Of a DNA stretch of 64,000 nucleotides, positions 56,185 through 64,000 are shown one piece after another. The notes beneath the pieces were generated by a model. It searched no databases. It saw nothing but the letters and a program-made list of their open reading frames with translations, and had not been told where the DNA came from. Positions within the stretch are counted from its first letter, which is position 1, and each line of letters starts with the position of its first letter. A program made the position numbers and the translations under genes. Source of the stretch: Natronomonas sp. (GTDB lineage: Archaea > Halobacteriota > Halobacteria > Halobacteriales > Haloarculaceae); NCBI RefSeq assembly GCF_028274965.1, contig NZ_JAQCNO010000014.1:1-64000 (forward strand). The letters are read 5' to 3'.

Positions 56185-58383
56185 TCAGTCGTCGGCCGGC
56201 GCGGCGTCGGGGTCCGATCCCGCGGTCGGCGTCGCCCCGTTCGTCTCGACGGCCTCGACGAGCAACTCGGCGACGTCGACGATCTCGATGTCGTCCTCGA
56301 ACCCGCCGGTCTTGCGGCCGTCCTCGTACATCGTCATGCACATCGGGCAGGCGACGACGAACTTCTCGATGCCGTCGCCCGCGTCGGTGTCCTCGAGGGC
56401 CTCCCGGAGTCGCTCCTCGCTCGGCTTTTCCTCCTCGTCGACCTCCATCCAGAGCCCGCCGCCGCCGCCGCCACAACAGAAGCTGTTGGCCCGGTTGCGC
56501 GGCATCTCGTGGAGCGAACAGCCGGTCGCGCGGACCAACTCGCGTGGCGCTTCGTACTCGTCGTTGTACCGGCCGAGGTGACAGGGGTCGTGGTACGTGA
56601 CGGTGTACTCGAGTTCGGTGCCCTGAAGCCCTAAGGCGTCGTCCTCGACGAGTTCCTCGACGGCCTGCGTCCAGTGGTACACGTCGGCGCCGTCGCCGTC
56701 GTTCCAGAACCCGTCGATCTCGAACTCCATCATCGGGTCGTCGGCGAACTCCGCGAAGTCGACCTCGGGGTACTCGTTTTTGAACGTGTTGTACGAGTGG
56801 GGGTCCGTACAGACGATCTTCTCGAAGCTGCAGTCCTCGAAGGAGTCGATGAGCGTCCCGGCCTGCTCGACGTAGAGGAACTCCTCGCCGACGCGCCGGA
56901 TGTCGTTTCCGTCGTAGACCTCGTCGTCGTAGAGGATCCCGACCTCGGCGTCGGCGTGCTCGAAAAGCGTCGCAAGCGAGCGGGCGACCTTCTTGTTGCG
57001 GTCGTCGTAGCTCGGGTAGTCGCCGACGTACCAGAGGTACTCGACGTCGGTTTCGCGGGCGTCGGCGACGTCGAACGCGAGATCCTCGGTCCAGTCGCCG
57101 CGGGCCTCGGGCGAGTCGCCGAACGTGTTGCCTTTCGTCATCACGTTCTGGAAGACGTCCTGCATGCTCGATTGGACGTCGCCCTGGTCGGTGAGTTGGC
57201 GGTTCAGCCGCGTGAAGCTCTTGAGGTGTTCGATCTCGACCGGACAGGCGTCCATGCAGGCCATACACGACATGCAGGACTCCATCGTCTTCGTGTCGAT
57301 GACCCCGCCGTCGGCGACGATCGGCTTCGTCTCGCCGCCCTCGCGTTCCAGCGACTGGCGGTACTGTTTGAGATCGAGGATCACGTCGCGGGGGTCGAGC
57401 GGTCGTCCCGAGGCCTTGGCCGGACAGACCGACGAACAGCGGCCGCACTTCGTGCAGGCGTCCTGATCGAGGAGTTCCTTCCAGGTGAAATCGTCGATGG
57501 ACTCGGCGTTCGTCGCGTCGAGATCCGACGGGACCCCGGGGAGTCGCACGCCGGCTTTGTCGTCTCTGGTGACGACGTTCGCGAACGAGGAGATCATGTG
57601 GAACGGCTTCGCGTACGGGATCGCCGCGATGAACAGGAAGGCGAGAACGGAGTGTGACCACCACGCGAGCGGGTAGACGGCCGCGGCCGTCGAGGCGTTC
57701 ATGCCGATCCCGGCGAGTCCGAGCGCGGTCGCCGTGCCGACGAAGCTCACCGGCTCGACGGTGACGATGGCGTCGCCCGTCCCGAGGATGCGAAGCCCCT
57801 CGAGGAGGAATCCGCCGACACCGAGCAACAGAAGCGACCACACGAGGAAGGCGTCCTCCCAGTTGGTGTGTTTGCCCCAGAGGCGCTCGGCGCGGACGAC
57901 GTAGCGCCGCCAGATCGCAACGGCGAGGCCGATCACGAACAGCAGCCCGAGGGCGTCCGTCACCAGCTGATAGGAGAGATAGAAATCGCCGACCCAAAAC
58001 GACTGCCGGTCGCCGGCGGCGATGGTGAGGACGCGGTACCACTCGTCGATAAAGAGGATCGTCGTCGCGATGAGAAGCGTCAGGAACCCCCAGAGGATGA
58101 ACGCGTGCATCAGGCCGGCGACGAGGTCGCGGTTGAACTGCTTCTCGTTCGAGGCGACGATCTTCGCCGCCGAGGAGACCCGCCCGGGGAGGTCATCGAG
58201 GCGGTCGAACCAGTCGGCTTTGCCGTCGCCGTAGCGCGCGAACCGATTGTAGGTCCCGTAGGCGAACACGAAGACGGTCACCGTCGCGAGGAAGTAAAAC
58301 AGGATCTTCTCGTAGTTGGAGATGAGCCAGAACGTCTTCCGCGTAGCGTCCTCAGTCGCCTGCAGCGGGACCACCGAAACCAT
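56185..58383 (-). CDS. Membrane Fe-S oxidoreductase (HdrD/GlpC-like; ETF:quinone oxidoreductase-like)
   Basis: 732 residues. Five to six membrane helices in residues 25-265 form a NarI-like cytochrome b domain, followed by a twin [4Fe-4S] ferredoxin domain (C310, C313, C316, C320; C370, C373, C376, C380) and two CCG domains. The second CCG (C601, C636-C637, C679, C682) is complete; the first (about 450-545) has lost its cysteines: VGDYPSYDDR where VGC is usual, and TDPHS in place of CPHC. The architecture matches bacterial ETF:menaquinone oxidoreductases used in fatty-acid oxidation; electron donor here is unproven. ATG 58383 has a TTAAAC box about 28 bp upstream. Confidence 0.85.
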   Translation of the reverse strand: MVSVVPLQATEDATRKTFWLISNYEKILFYFLATVTVFVFAYGTYNRFARYGDGKADWFDRLDDLPGRVSSAAKIVASNEKQFNRDLVAGLMHAFILWGFLTLLIATTILFIDEWYRVLTIAAGDRQSFWVGDFYLSYQLVTDALGLLFVIGLAVAIWRRYVVRAERLWGKHTNWEDAFLVWSLLLLGVGGFLLEGLRILGTGDAIVTVEPVSFVGTATALGLAGIGMNASTAAAVYPLAWWSHSVLAFLFIAAIPYAKPFHMISSFANVVTRDDKAGVRLPGVPSDLDATNAESIDDFTWKELLDQDACTKCGRCSSVCPAKASGRPLDPRDVILDLKQYRQSLEREGGETKPIVADGGVIDTKTMESCMSCMACMDACPVEIEHLKSFTRLNRQLTDQGDVQSSMQDVFQNVMTKGNTFGDSPEARGDWTEDLAFDVADARETDVEYLWYVGDYPSYDDRNKKVARSLATLFEHADAEVGILYDDEVYDGNDIRRVGEEFLYVEQAGTLIDSFEDCSFEKIVCTDPHSYNTFKNEYPEVDFAEFADDPMMEFEIDGFWNDGDGADVYHWTQAVEELVEDDALGLQGTELEYTVTYHDPCHLGRYNDEYEAPRELVRATGCSLHEMPRNRANSFCCGGGGGGLWMEVDEEEKPSEERLREALEDTDAGDGIEKFVVACPMCMTMYEDGRKTGGFEDDIEIVDVAELLVEAVETNGATPTAGSDPDAAPADD

Positions 58384-58407
58384 ATTTTAATGGGCGGGCT
58401 CGTATCC

Positions 58408-58415
58408 GTTTAAGC
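58408..58415 (-). promoter_or_regulatory. TATA element of the membrane Fe-S oxidoreductase gene
   Basis: Minus-strand GCTTAAACGG is centred about 28 bp before ATG 58383. A second A/T patch (ATTAAAATATG) directly touches the start codon and is too near to be its TATA box. Confidence 0.45.
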
Positions 58416-58450
58416 TTTGTCACACCGCCGCCGGGCGCACCGGCGGGGCC

Positions 58451-59167
58451 TCAGACGACGGCGTAGGCCGCAACGGCGAACAAAAGCGCCCCGAGGGCGA
58501 TCCCCGGGGCGTCGAGCCGCGAAAAGCCGAGATCCGGCAGCGTTGGGTTCCAGCAGAAACAGCGGGCCCGCAGCGCCAACGCGAACCGGTCGGCCCGGTC
58601 GAACGCCCGGTTGAACGACGCGACGGCGAGGGTCCTGATCCGCTCGGAGACGGGGCGTTCGGTCCCGAGTCGCGCCCGGTAACCGTCGCGGATCCGACCG
58701 ACGTCGGCCCGGAGGACCGGCAGAAACCGGAAGACGAAGGCCACGCCCATGCCCAGAAACTGGCCGGTCCGGCCCGGAACGGCCCACTGGACGGCCGCAC
58801 GGGAGTCCCGGACCGGCGTCGTCCGGACGTACGCCGCCGCGACCAACGCAACGAGGACGACGCGGTAGCTCGCGAGCGCGGCCGGGACGGCGTCCGCGGC
58901 GACGAACCACACCCCGCGGGTGAGCGCGAGCCCATCGAGAAGCGGGACGGCGAGCAAGAACGGAAAGACGAACCGGAACTCCCACAGCGCCCGGTGGGGG
59001 GCGGTCCGGGCGGCGGCGAGCAGACAGAGCGCGAGCCCGGTCAGCGCCGAGAGCCCCCGCGGCGTCGTGTAGGCGAACGCCGCGGCCGCAAAGCCGCACT
59101 GCACGAGGAGCTTGCTCCGCGGGTCGAGTCGGTGGGCGACGGAGCCGCCCGGCTCGTAGCTCAACAC
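58451..59167 (-). CDS. Energy-coupling factor transporter transmembrane protein (EcfT/BioN-like)
   Basis: 238 residues with about five to six hydrophobic segments and the family start RLDPRSKLLVQCGFAAAAFA (DPR(S/T)K motif). The cytoplasmic ECF coupling helices with conserved Arg/Gly are seen near DGYRARLGTERPVSERIRTL and ADRFALALRARCF. Forms the scaffold that couples the ATPase to the substrate-binding subunit BioY. Its start overlaps the ATPase gene by 7 bp; third gene of the bioY operon. Confidence 0.88.
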   Translation of the reverse strand: MLSYEPGGSVAHRLDPRSKLLVQCGFAAAAFAYTTPRGLSALTGLALCLLAAARTAPHRALWEFRFVFPFLLAVPLLDGLALTRGVWFVAADAVPAALASYRVVLVALVAAAYVRTTPVRDSRAAVQWAVPGRTGQFLGMGVAFVFRFLPVLRADVGRIRDGYRARLGTERPVSERIRTLAVASFNRAFDRADRFALALRARCFCWNPTLPDLGFSRLDAPGIALGALLFAVAAYAVV

Positions 59168-59859
59168 GGCCGAACGCCGAGAGCCTCGAGACGGGGACGG
59201 GCCCGTTCGGGCGCCGCGTCGAGTTCGATTCGACCCTCCGAGAGCGCCACGATCCGGTCGGCCCGATCGAACAGCCCCCGGAGGTCGTGCGTGACGATCA
59301 CGATCCCGGTGCCCTCGGCCGACAGCGCGTCGAGGCGGCCGAGGACGGCCTGACGCGCCGGGTGGTCGAGACCGCCGAAGGGCTCGTCCAAGACGAGGTG
59401 TGCCGGCTCCATCGCCAGCGCGCCGGCGATCGCGACCCGGGCCTGCTGGCCGCCGGAGAGGCGGTCGATCCGGCGGTCGCGGTGGCCGTCCATGCCGACC
59501 GCCTCAAGCGCGGCCGTCACCCGGCGGTCGATCGCCTCGCGGTCGAGACCGAGGTTCTCGGGGCCGAACGCGACGTCGGCGCCGACCGTCGCGGCGACGA
59601 AGCCGTCGCGGGGGTTCTGAAACACCATGCCGACGGCGGTTCGGGCCGCGACGGGGTCCTCCGAGACGGGGGTGCCGTCGACGGACACCGACCCCTCGTC
59701 GGGGTCGAGCAGCCCGTTGAGATGCCGGACGAGCGTCGTTTTGCCGGAGCCGTTCGCGCCGGCGACGACGAGGAACTCGCCGTCGTCGATCCGCAGAGAG
59801 ACCCCCTCGAGCGCGACCGTGTCACCGCGGCGGTGGACGAGGTCCCGGACGGTTATCAT
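59161..59859 (-). CDS. ECF/biotin transporter ATP-binding protein (BioM-like)
   Basis: 232 residues. Walker A is AGANGSGKTTLVRHLNG, the Q-loop is GMVFQNPRDGFVAATVGADV, the signature is RLSGGQQARVAIAGALAMEP, Walker B is HLVLDEPFGGLDHPAR, and the switch His is in IVIVTHDLRGLFDRAD. Energises biotin uptake with the EcfT and BioY proteins encoded on either side. It starts at ATG 59859, 7 bp after the bioY stop, and overlaps the EcfT gene by 7 bp, indicating coupled synthesis in fixed ratio. One ATPase only, so a homodimer is expected. Confidence 0.92.
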   Translation of the reverse strand: MITVRDLVHRRGDTVALEGVSLRIDDGEFLVVAGANGSGKTTLVRHLNGLLDPDEGSVSVDGTPVSEDPVAARTAVGMVFQNPRDGFVAATVGADVAFGPENLGLDREAIDRRVTAALEAVGMDGHRDRRIDRLSGGQQARVAIAGALAMEPAHLVLDEPFGGLDHPARQAVLGRLDALSAEGTGIVIVTHDLRGLFDRADRIVALSEGRIELDAAPERARPRLEALGVRPC

Positions 59860-59866
59860 CCGGCGG

Positions 59867-60451
59867 TCACTCGGCGCGGATGGCGTCGCTGCGGACGATC
59901 CCGATCGCCGCGGCCATCTTCGCCGCCTCGGCGGGGACGAACACGAGGGCCCCGGTGACGATCGCCGTCCGAACCGTCGTGTCGGTGTTCCACCAAAGGA
60001 ACCCGACGCCGATCGCGTATATCGCGACCGTCCCGAGGGCCATGCCGGCGACGAGCCGGACGACGGAGGCCTCCGAGAGCGAGCGGAGTTCGAACCCGCC
60101 GTGTGCGACCGCGCCGACGGCGAAGGCGGCGATCGGGTACGAGAGGAGGTACCCGCCGGTCGGGCCGAGCAGGACGCCAATTCCGGCGCTGCCGCCGGAG
60201 AAGACGGGCGCGCCGAGCGCGCCGGCGAGCAGGTACAGCACCATCGCCGCCGCCCCCCAGACGGGCCCGACGAAGAGCCCGGCCAAAAAGACGCCGAGGA
60301 CCTGCAGCGTCACCGGAACGGGCGAGACCGGAAACGGGAACGAGACGTACGCGAACGCGCCCATGAGCGCCGCGAACAGCGCCGCGCGGGCGATGTTGAG
60401 TGTCGTTTCGTCGCCGACGAGGTCGACCTCGGACGTGGTCGTGTTGCTCAT
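59867..60451 (-). CDS. bioY: Biotin transporter substrate-binding subunit BioY
   Basis: 194 residues with six hydrophobic helices. The S-component BioY is recognised by VSPVPVTLQVLGVFLAGLFV (the PVPVTLQ motif), GPTGGYLLSYPIAAFAVGAV (the GPTGGYL motif) and LYLLAGALGAPVFSGGSAG. Binds biotin with high affinity in the membrane. First gene of an operon with the ATPase and EcfT genes. A BirA-type inverted repeat frames its TATA box, which predicts repression by biotin-loaded BirA. ATG 60451 is the start (MSNTTTSEVDLVGDE). Confidence 0.94.
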   Translation of the reverse strand: MSNTTTSEVDLVGDETTLNIARAALFAALMGAFAYVSFPFPVSPVPVTLQVLGVFLAGLFVGPVWGAAAMVLYLLAGALGAPVFSGGSAGIGVLLGPTGGYLLSYPIAAFAVGAVAHGGFELRSLSEASVVRLVAGMALGTVAIYAIGVGFLWWNTDTTVRTAIVTGALVFVPAEAAKMAAAIGIVRSDAIRAE

Positions 60452-60464
60452 TGCAGGGTGGTCT

Positions 60465-60496
60465 CCGTCAACCGTATTTACTGTGTCGGTTGACGG
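60465..60496 (-). promoter_or_regulatory. BirA-type operator around the bioY TATA box
   Basis: A perfect 10-bp inverted repeat, CCGTCAACCG (60465-60474) and CGGTTGACGG (60487-60496). Read as 7-bp half-sites it is GTCAACC-N14-GGTTGAC, the architecture of bacterial biotin-repressor sites (TTGTnAACC-N14-16-GGTTnACAA). The spacer contains the minus-strand AGTAAATAC TATA element, centred about 28 bp before the bioY start. Binding here would block TBP. Confidence 0.7.
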
Positions 60497-60622
60497 ATCG
60501 GACGGCCGGGCAGCGGGCTACAGGCGGGTGGAAGCGGTTGAAAACGGGCAACTGCGGCTGTCCGCCGGGTCGCGGGCGCAAGCGGGATCGCGGGGGATCG
60601 ACAGTCGGTCGTCAGCCGTCGG

Positions 60623-61255
60623 TCAGTCGTTGATGAACTTGTTGTCGCGCCAGTTCACGGTGTTCTCGGCGTCGCGTTCGCGGGGGTCATCGATGACCTC
60701 GACGCTCGCTGCGCGCTCCTCGCCGTCGACGATCCGGACGGCCTCGAGGTCGTCGTCGACGGCCGCGATCGCCGTGAGCGTGCCCTTCTCGGCGTACTTC
60801 GCGAGGGCACAGAGGACCTCGAACATCGGGTACTGCAGCGCCGTGTTCTGCAACACCGTCTCGCGGTCGCCTTTGAAACAGGCGTACTCGACGAGTTTGG
60901 AGTTCACCTCCATCTCCTCTTGGACCTGGCCGCCATCGCTGAAGTTCCCCCACTGGGGGCCGTCGTCGTCGCCGACCGACGCGCCGCTCTCTTGGTTTTC
61001 CGGCGGCGTCTCCTGCCAGCCGTCCTCTGTCTCGTACAGGCGGTTCTCGGTGATGCTCGCCTTCAGTTGCGCCGTCGGCGTGTACTTCGAGATGTTGTTC
61101 TCGGCGGCGACGGCGCTGACGATGAGCGTGTTGTTCCGTCTCGTTACGTCGACGTCGTCGATCTCGACTGGGAGATCGTACTCGTCGAAGAACTCGTGTA
61201 CGTCTTTGAGTTGCAGTTCCAGCGTTGAGTGGAGTCTGTATACGCGACTGGTCAT
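60623..61255 (-). CDS. DUF7110-like haloarchaeal protein
   Basis: 210 residues beginning MTSRVYRLHSTLELQLKDVH. Soluble and acidic, with LPVEIDDVDVTRRNNTLIVS, ENNISKYTPTAQLKASITEN and, after a low-complexity acidic insertion (residues about 100-125), MEVNSKLVEYACFKGDRETV and MFEVLCALAKYAEKGTLTAI. I associate it tentatively with DUF7110. Two strong TATA elements (near 61308-61315 and 61325-61332) lie upstream, giving a leader of about 30 nt or more, unlike most genes here. No function known. Confidence 0.75.
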   Translation of the reverse strand: MTSRVYRLHSTLELQLKDVHEFFDEYDLPVEIDDVDVTRRNNTLIVSAVAAENNISKYTPTAQLKASITENRLYETEDGWQETPPENQESGASVGDDDGPQWGNFSDGGQVQEEMEVNSKLVEYACFKGDRETVLQNTALQYPMFEVLCALAKYAEKGTLTAIAAVDDDLEAVRIVDGEERAASVEVIDDPRERDAENTVNWRDNKFIND

Positions 61256-61306
61256 AGTATCCCTGACCCACAGCGTGGCGTGCGCCGCTGACGCGAGTGG
61301 TTCATC

Positions 61307-61315
61307 GCTATATAC
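61307..61315 (-). promoter_or_regulatory. TATA element of the DUF7110-like gene
   Basis: Minus-strand CGTATATAGCG is an excellent TATA match about 58 bp before the ATG at 61255, predicting a leader of about 30 nt. A second A/T run (GATATATG) follows about 17 bp further upstream. The 225-bp region 61256-61480 holds no gene. Confidence 0.5.
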
Positions 61316-61480
61316 GAGTTCATCACATATATCACCTGCCCTTCGCCGTGGCAACGCTTCGCACAGTGTCGCCGTCGGTCGGATCGGAGCCGAACCGCGC
61401 CGAGTGGCGCCCGTCGGTTTCGTATCGGGGCGACACAAGCGGCCGTGAAGTTAAGCCGCTTGATCCAGTATATATGCACG

Positions 61481-62521
61481 ATGACAGACAACTACGAGGT
61501 GACGGTCGTCGGCGGCGGTCCGGCGGGGTTGACCGCGGCGCTGTACGCGACCCGTCTCGGACACGAGACGGCGGTCATCAACCGCGGCGGCGGCCGCGCG
61601 GCGATGATGCTCGACACGCACAACGTGATCGGCGTCACGGAGGACGTCTCGGGCAACGAGTTCCTCCGGACCGCGACCGAGCAGGTCAAGGAGTACGGGG
61701 CGGACTACATGCAGGATCTCGTTACGGACATCGAGCCGACGGAGGAGGGATATCGCGTGACGGCCGGCAACACCGAGGTGACGACCGAACACCTCGTGCT
61801 CGCAACGGGCTTTTCGGACAAGCGTCCGGAGCCGCCGCTGCCGCGCACGGGGATGGGGTTACACTGGTGTCTGCACTGCGACGCCTACATGTTCGTCGAC
61901 GAGCCGGTCTACGTGATGGGCGTCGGCGACTCGGCGGCCCACGTGGCGATGATCATGCTGAACTTCACCCCCGATGTCGACCTCCTGACACGGGGCGACG
62001 AGCCCGAGTGGTCCGAGGAGACGGCCGAGATGCTCGAGAACCACCCGATCGACGTCGTCCACGAGGACATCGCCGGCATGCAGAAGGACGACGACGGCTG
62101 GCTGTCGGCCTTCGAGTTCGAGGACGGGACGGTCCGGGAGTACCGCGGCGGGTTCCCGATGTACGGCGCGGAGTACAACACGGACCTCGCGGAGTCGCTC
62201 GGCGTCGAACTCAACGACGACGGCACCATCGCGGTCGACGACCACGGCCGCACGAGCGTCGACGGAGTCTACGCCGTCGGCGACGTCACGCCGGGGCACA
62301 ACCAGATCCCGACCGCGATGGGCGAGGGCGCGCGCTGCGGGATCGGCAACCACTACGACCTGCGGGCGTTCCCGCGATCCGTCGAGGAGATCGAACAGCA
62401 GGGCCCGGTCACCGAGGCCGACGTGCCGGGGATCTCCGAGGGGCTGTTGCGACACGCCGTCACCCACGAGGGCCACCCCGGCGGCCCCCGAACCGAGCGG
62501 TCGGCGGCGAGCGACGACTGA
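61481..62521 (+). CDS. Thioredoxin-reductase-like NAD(P)/FAD flavoprotein
   Basis: 346 residues. The N-terminal FAD motif is EVTVVGGGPAGLTAALYATR, the redox pair of the TrxR class reads WCLHCDAYMF (CxxC), the pyridine-nucleotide domain contains YVMGVGDSAAHVAMIM, and the C-terminal FAD motif is VYAVGDVTPGHNQIPTAMGE. It may be a TrxR or one of the haloarchaeal TrxR-like enzymes; a partner thioredoxin is not adjacent. ATG 61481 (MTDNYEVTV) has a GTTAAG element about 28 bp upstream; ATG 61445 is rejected. Confidence 0.88.
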   Translation: MTDNYEVTVVGGGPAGLTAALYATRLGHETAVINRGGGRAAMMLDTHNVIGVTEDVSGNEFLRTATEQVKEYGADYMQDLVTDIEPTEEGYRVTAGNTEVTTEHLVLATGFSDKRPEPPLPRTGMGLHWCLHCDAYMFVDEPVYVMGVGDSAAHVAMIMLNFTPDVDLLTRGDEPEWSEETAEMLENHPIDVVHEDIAGMQKDDDGWLSAFEFEDGTVREYRGGFPMYGAEYNTDLAESLGVELNDDGTIAVDDHGRTSVDGVYAVGDVTPGHNQIPTAMGEGARCGIGNHYDLRAFPRSVEEIEQQGPVTEADVPGISEGLLRHAVTHEGHPGGPRTERSAASDD

Positions 62522-62667
62522 GACGCTCGTCTCCGATCCGGGCAGTAACCGAGTAGAGGTTCGCGTTCCGTTTTGCCGTCGCCGGATGCCGCCGAGGGCG
62601 GCGTCCGCGCTGCCGGCGCGCTGGAACCGTATTATGTTTTATCGTTCGATTCCCATACGTATAGTGA

Positions 62668-62676
62668 ACATTAAGG
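62668..62676 (+). promoter_or_regulatory. TATA element of the PhoU-like gene, next to a palindrome
   Basis: CATTAAGGT is centred about 28 bp before ATG 62700. Just upstream, ATACGTAT (62655-62662) is a perfect 8-bp palindrome, and a further A/T-rich patch lies at 62630-62643; an upstream operator is possible. Confidence 0.5.
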
Positions 62677-62699
62677 TCATTGGACGCGACCCCATCGGT

Positions 62700-63734
62700 A
62701 TGGAGACACGCAAGGTACAACGGCTCGGCCCCTCGACGCTGGCGATGACGCTGCCCGCGGAGTGGGCGAGCGATCAAAGCGTCGAGAAGGGCGACGAGGT
62801 GTCGTTGCGGATGGGCAGCAAGGGGACGCTGACGGTCATGCCCGAGTCGGTCCAAAAGGAGGAGAGCGAGGCGGTCATTCACGCGCAGAGCCTCGATGCG
62901 GACTCCGTCGAGCGCGCGATCGTCGCGCAGTACGTCCTCGGCCGGCGGATCATCCACGTTGAGGTCGAGGCGGGCGGCACGCTCGATTCCGCCCAGATCA
63001 ACGCCGTTTATAACGCCGAAACGCAGCTGATGGGCCTCGGCGTCATCGAGGAGACGCCCGAGCGGATCGCGATCAGGTGTTCGGTGGACCCGGAGGACTT
63101 CACGCTCGATAACCTCCTCGAACGCCTCGAGTCGACGGGCTCGACGATGCGAAACGAGGGCATCAAGGCGCTCGCCCACGGCAACCCGGACCTCGCACAG
63201 CGGGCGTTGAACCGCGAGCGGCAGGCGAACAAGATCTTCGTCCTCCTGTTGCGGCTGATATTCACCGCCTACCAGAACCCCAACCTGGCCCGCGCCGTCG
63301 GGCTGGACTCGGGGTTTCCGCTCATCGGCTACCGCTCGATCGCGAAGAACCTCGAACTCACCGCCGACAACGCCGAGGACATCGCCGAGATCGTCCTCGA
63401 AACGGAGGGCCACACGCTCAACGTCGACGACGCGACGATGCGTCGGATCCGGGAGTTCACCGACAGCGTCAACGAGATCACCGAACTCGGCGTCCGGGCC
63501 GCGGTCGCGAGGGACTACGATCTCGCGATCGAGACGCGAAACAGGTTCGCCGACATCGGGAACCGCGAGACGGAGATCCTCAACGACCTCGAGGAGATGG
63601 CCAACGAGGACGTGCTCCGCGTCCGGGAGGTCCTCGTCAGCCTCGGCCAGACCGCGCAGTACGCGGTCCGGAACGCCGAGATCGCGACGAACCTCGCGCT
63701 CAACGAGGACAGCAACCACGTGACGATCAGCTGA
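62700..63734 (+). CDS. PhoU-domain regulator with N-terminal AbrB/SpoVT-like domain
   Basis: 344 residues. The first 50 residues (METRKVQRLGPSTLAMTLPA...GDEVSLRMGSKGTLTVMP) form a swapped-hairpin AbrB-like DNA-binding domain; the rest contains PhoU-type three-helix repeats (for example TGSTMRNEGIKALAHGNPDL, AVARDYDLAIETRNRFADIG, RVREVLVSLGQTAQYAVRNA). Haloarchaea have several such proteins, thought to tune phosphate uptake. ATG 62700 is used because CATTAAGG is centred about 28 bp upstream; upstream in-frame ATGs lie before the promoter. No pst or phosphate transporter gene is adjacent. Confidence 0.88.
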   Translation: METRKVQRLGPSTLAMTLPAEWASDQSVEKGDEVSLRMGSKGTLTVMPESVQKEESEAVIHAQSLDADSVERAIVAQYVLGRRIIHVEVEAGGTLDSAQINAVYNAETQLMGLGVIEETPERIAIRCSVDPEDFTLDNLLERLESTGSTMRNEGIKALAHGNPDLAQRALNRERQANKIFVLLLRLIFTAYQNPNLARAVGLDSGFPLIGYRSIAKNLELTADNAEDIAEIVLETEGHTLNVDDATMRRIREFTDSVNEITELGVRAAVARDYDLAIETRNRFADIGNRETEILNDLEEMANEDVLRVREVLVSLGQTAQYAVRNAEIATNLALNEDSNHVTIS

Positions 63735-63799
63735 GCCCCGGCGCCGAGAGCGCCCGCGAGGCCGATCGGACCCTCGGACGAGAGCCTTTTGTCGGTTAG

Positions 63800-64000
<201 letters not shown>

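Overview
The window is chromosomal DNA of a halophilic archaeon (class Halobacteria). The evidence is high GC with GC-rich third codon positions, very acidic proteins, ATG/GTG starts mostly preceded by a TATA-like element about 25-28 bp upstream (leaderless transcripts) rather than a Shine-Dalgarno, archaeal-type housekeeping genes (L3, L37Ae, RpoP, Pcc1, Pth2, TruD, NreA, archaeal-type initiator tRNA-Met) and many families I know only from haloarchaea (DUF5791, DUF5806, DUF5814, DUF5828, DUF7108, DUF7283-7286, HVO_0234). Genus cannot be fixed from sequence alone. I see no rRNA, insertion sequence, CRISPR array or origin, and no gene-free stretch over 300 bp.

Layout. 1-1.7 kb: start of a ribosomal-protein operon (SPOUT RNA methylase then L3, cut by the left edge) and tRNA-Gly. 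1.7-8.7 kb: mixed metabolism (amine-oxidase-like flavoenzyme, a threonine-synthase-like protein, LysE exporter, HD hydrolase, GT81 glycosyltransferase, SDR protein). 8.8-17.6 kb: an eight-gene minus-strand cluster built around a secretion ATPase and its membrane platform plus small membrane-anchored proteins and a 961-residue exoprotein, which looks like a haloarchaeal type IV pilus/Tad-like surface machine with no known function. 17.6-29.6 kb: phosphodiesterase, pyrophosphatase, RNase HI, NreA repair protein, DUF373 protein, regulator plus beta-propeller pair, GlmM, HisI and small regulators. 29.7-38 kb: tRNA-His, CinA-like, DUF460, Pth2, OYE, TruD, then L37Ae-RpoP-Pcc1 and the initiator tRNA. 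38-50 kb: purine PRTase, DHH phosphoesterase, Usp, dihydroorotase, lipoate ligase-like, M23-like protein, Tsr3, SerRS, MBL hydrolase, solitary Cas4-like protein, and a Grx/redoxin/Sua5 operon. 50-64 kb: CNNM/CBS protein, PiT transporter, IMPACT protein, Upp, ACT regulator, a membrane Fe-S oxidoreductase related to ETF:quinone oxidoreductases, the biotin transporter (EcfT-ATPase-BioY) behind a BirA-like operator, a TrxR-like flavoprotein, PhoU, and the start of an ArsA-type ATPase at the right edge.

The points most worth following are: the surface-machine cluster; the BirA-type operator framing the bioY TATA box; several members of well-known families that have lost catalytic or metal-binding residues (threonine synthase-like without its PLP lysine, redoxin without any cysteine, Cas4-like without a visible nuclease motif, L37Ae without zinc cysteines, a degenerate CCG domain in the Fe-S oxidoreductase); an M23-like protein in an organism group without murein; and one TATA element that appears to serve two divergent leaderless genes.
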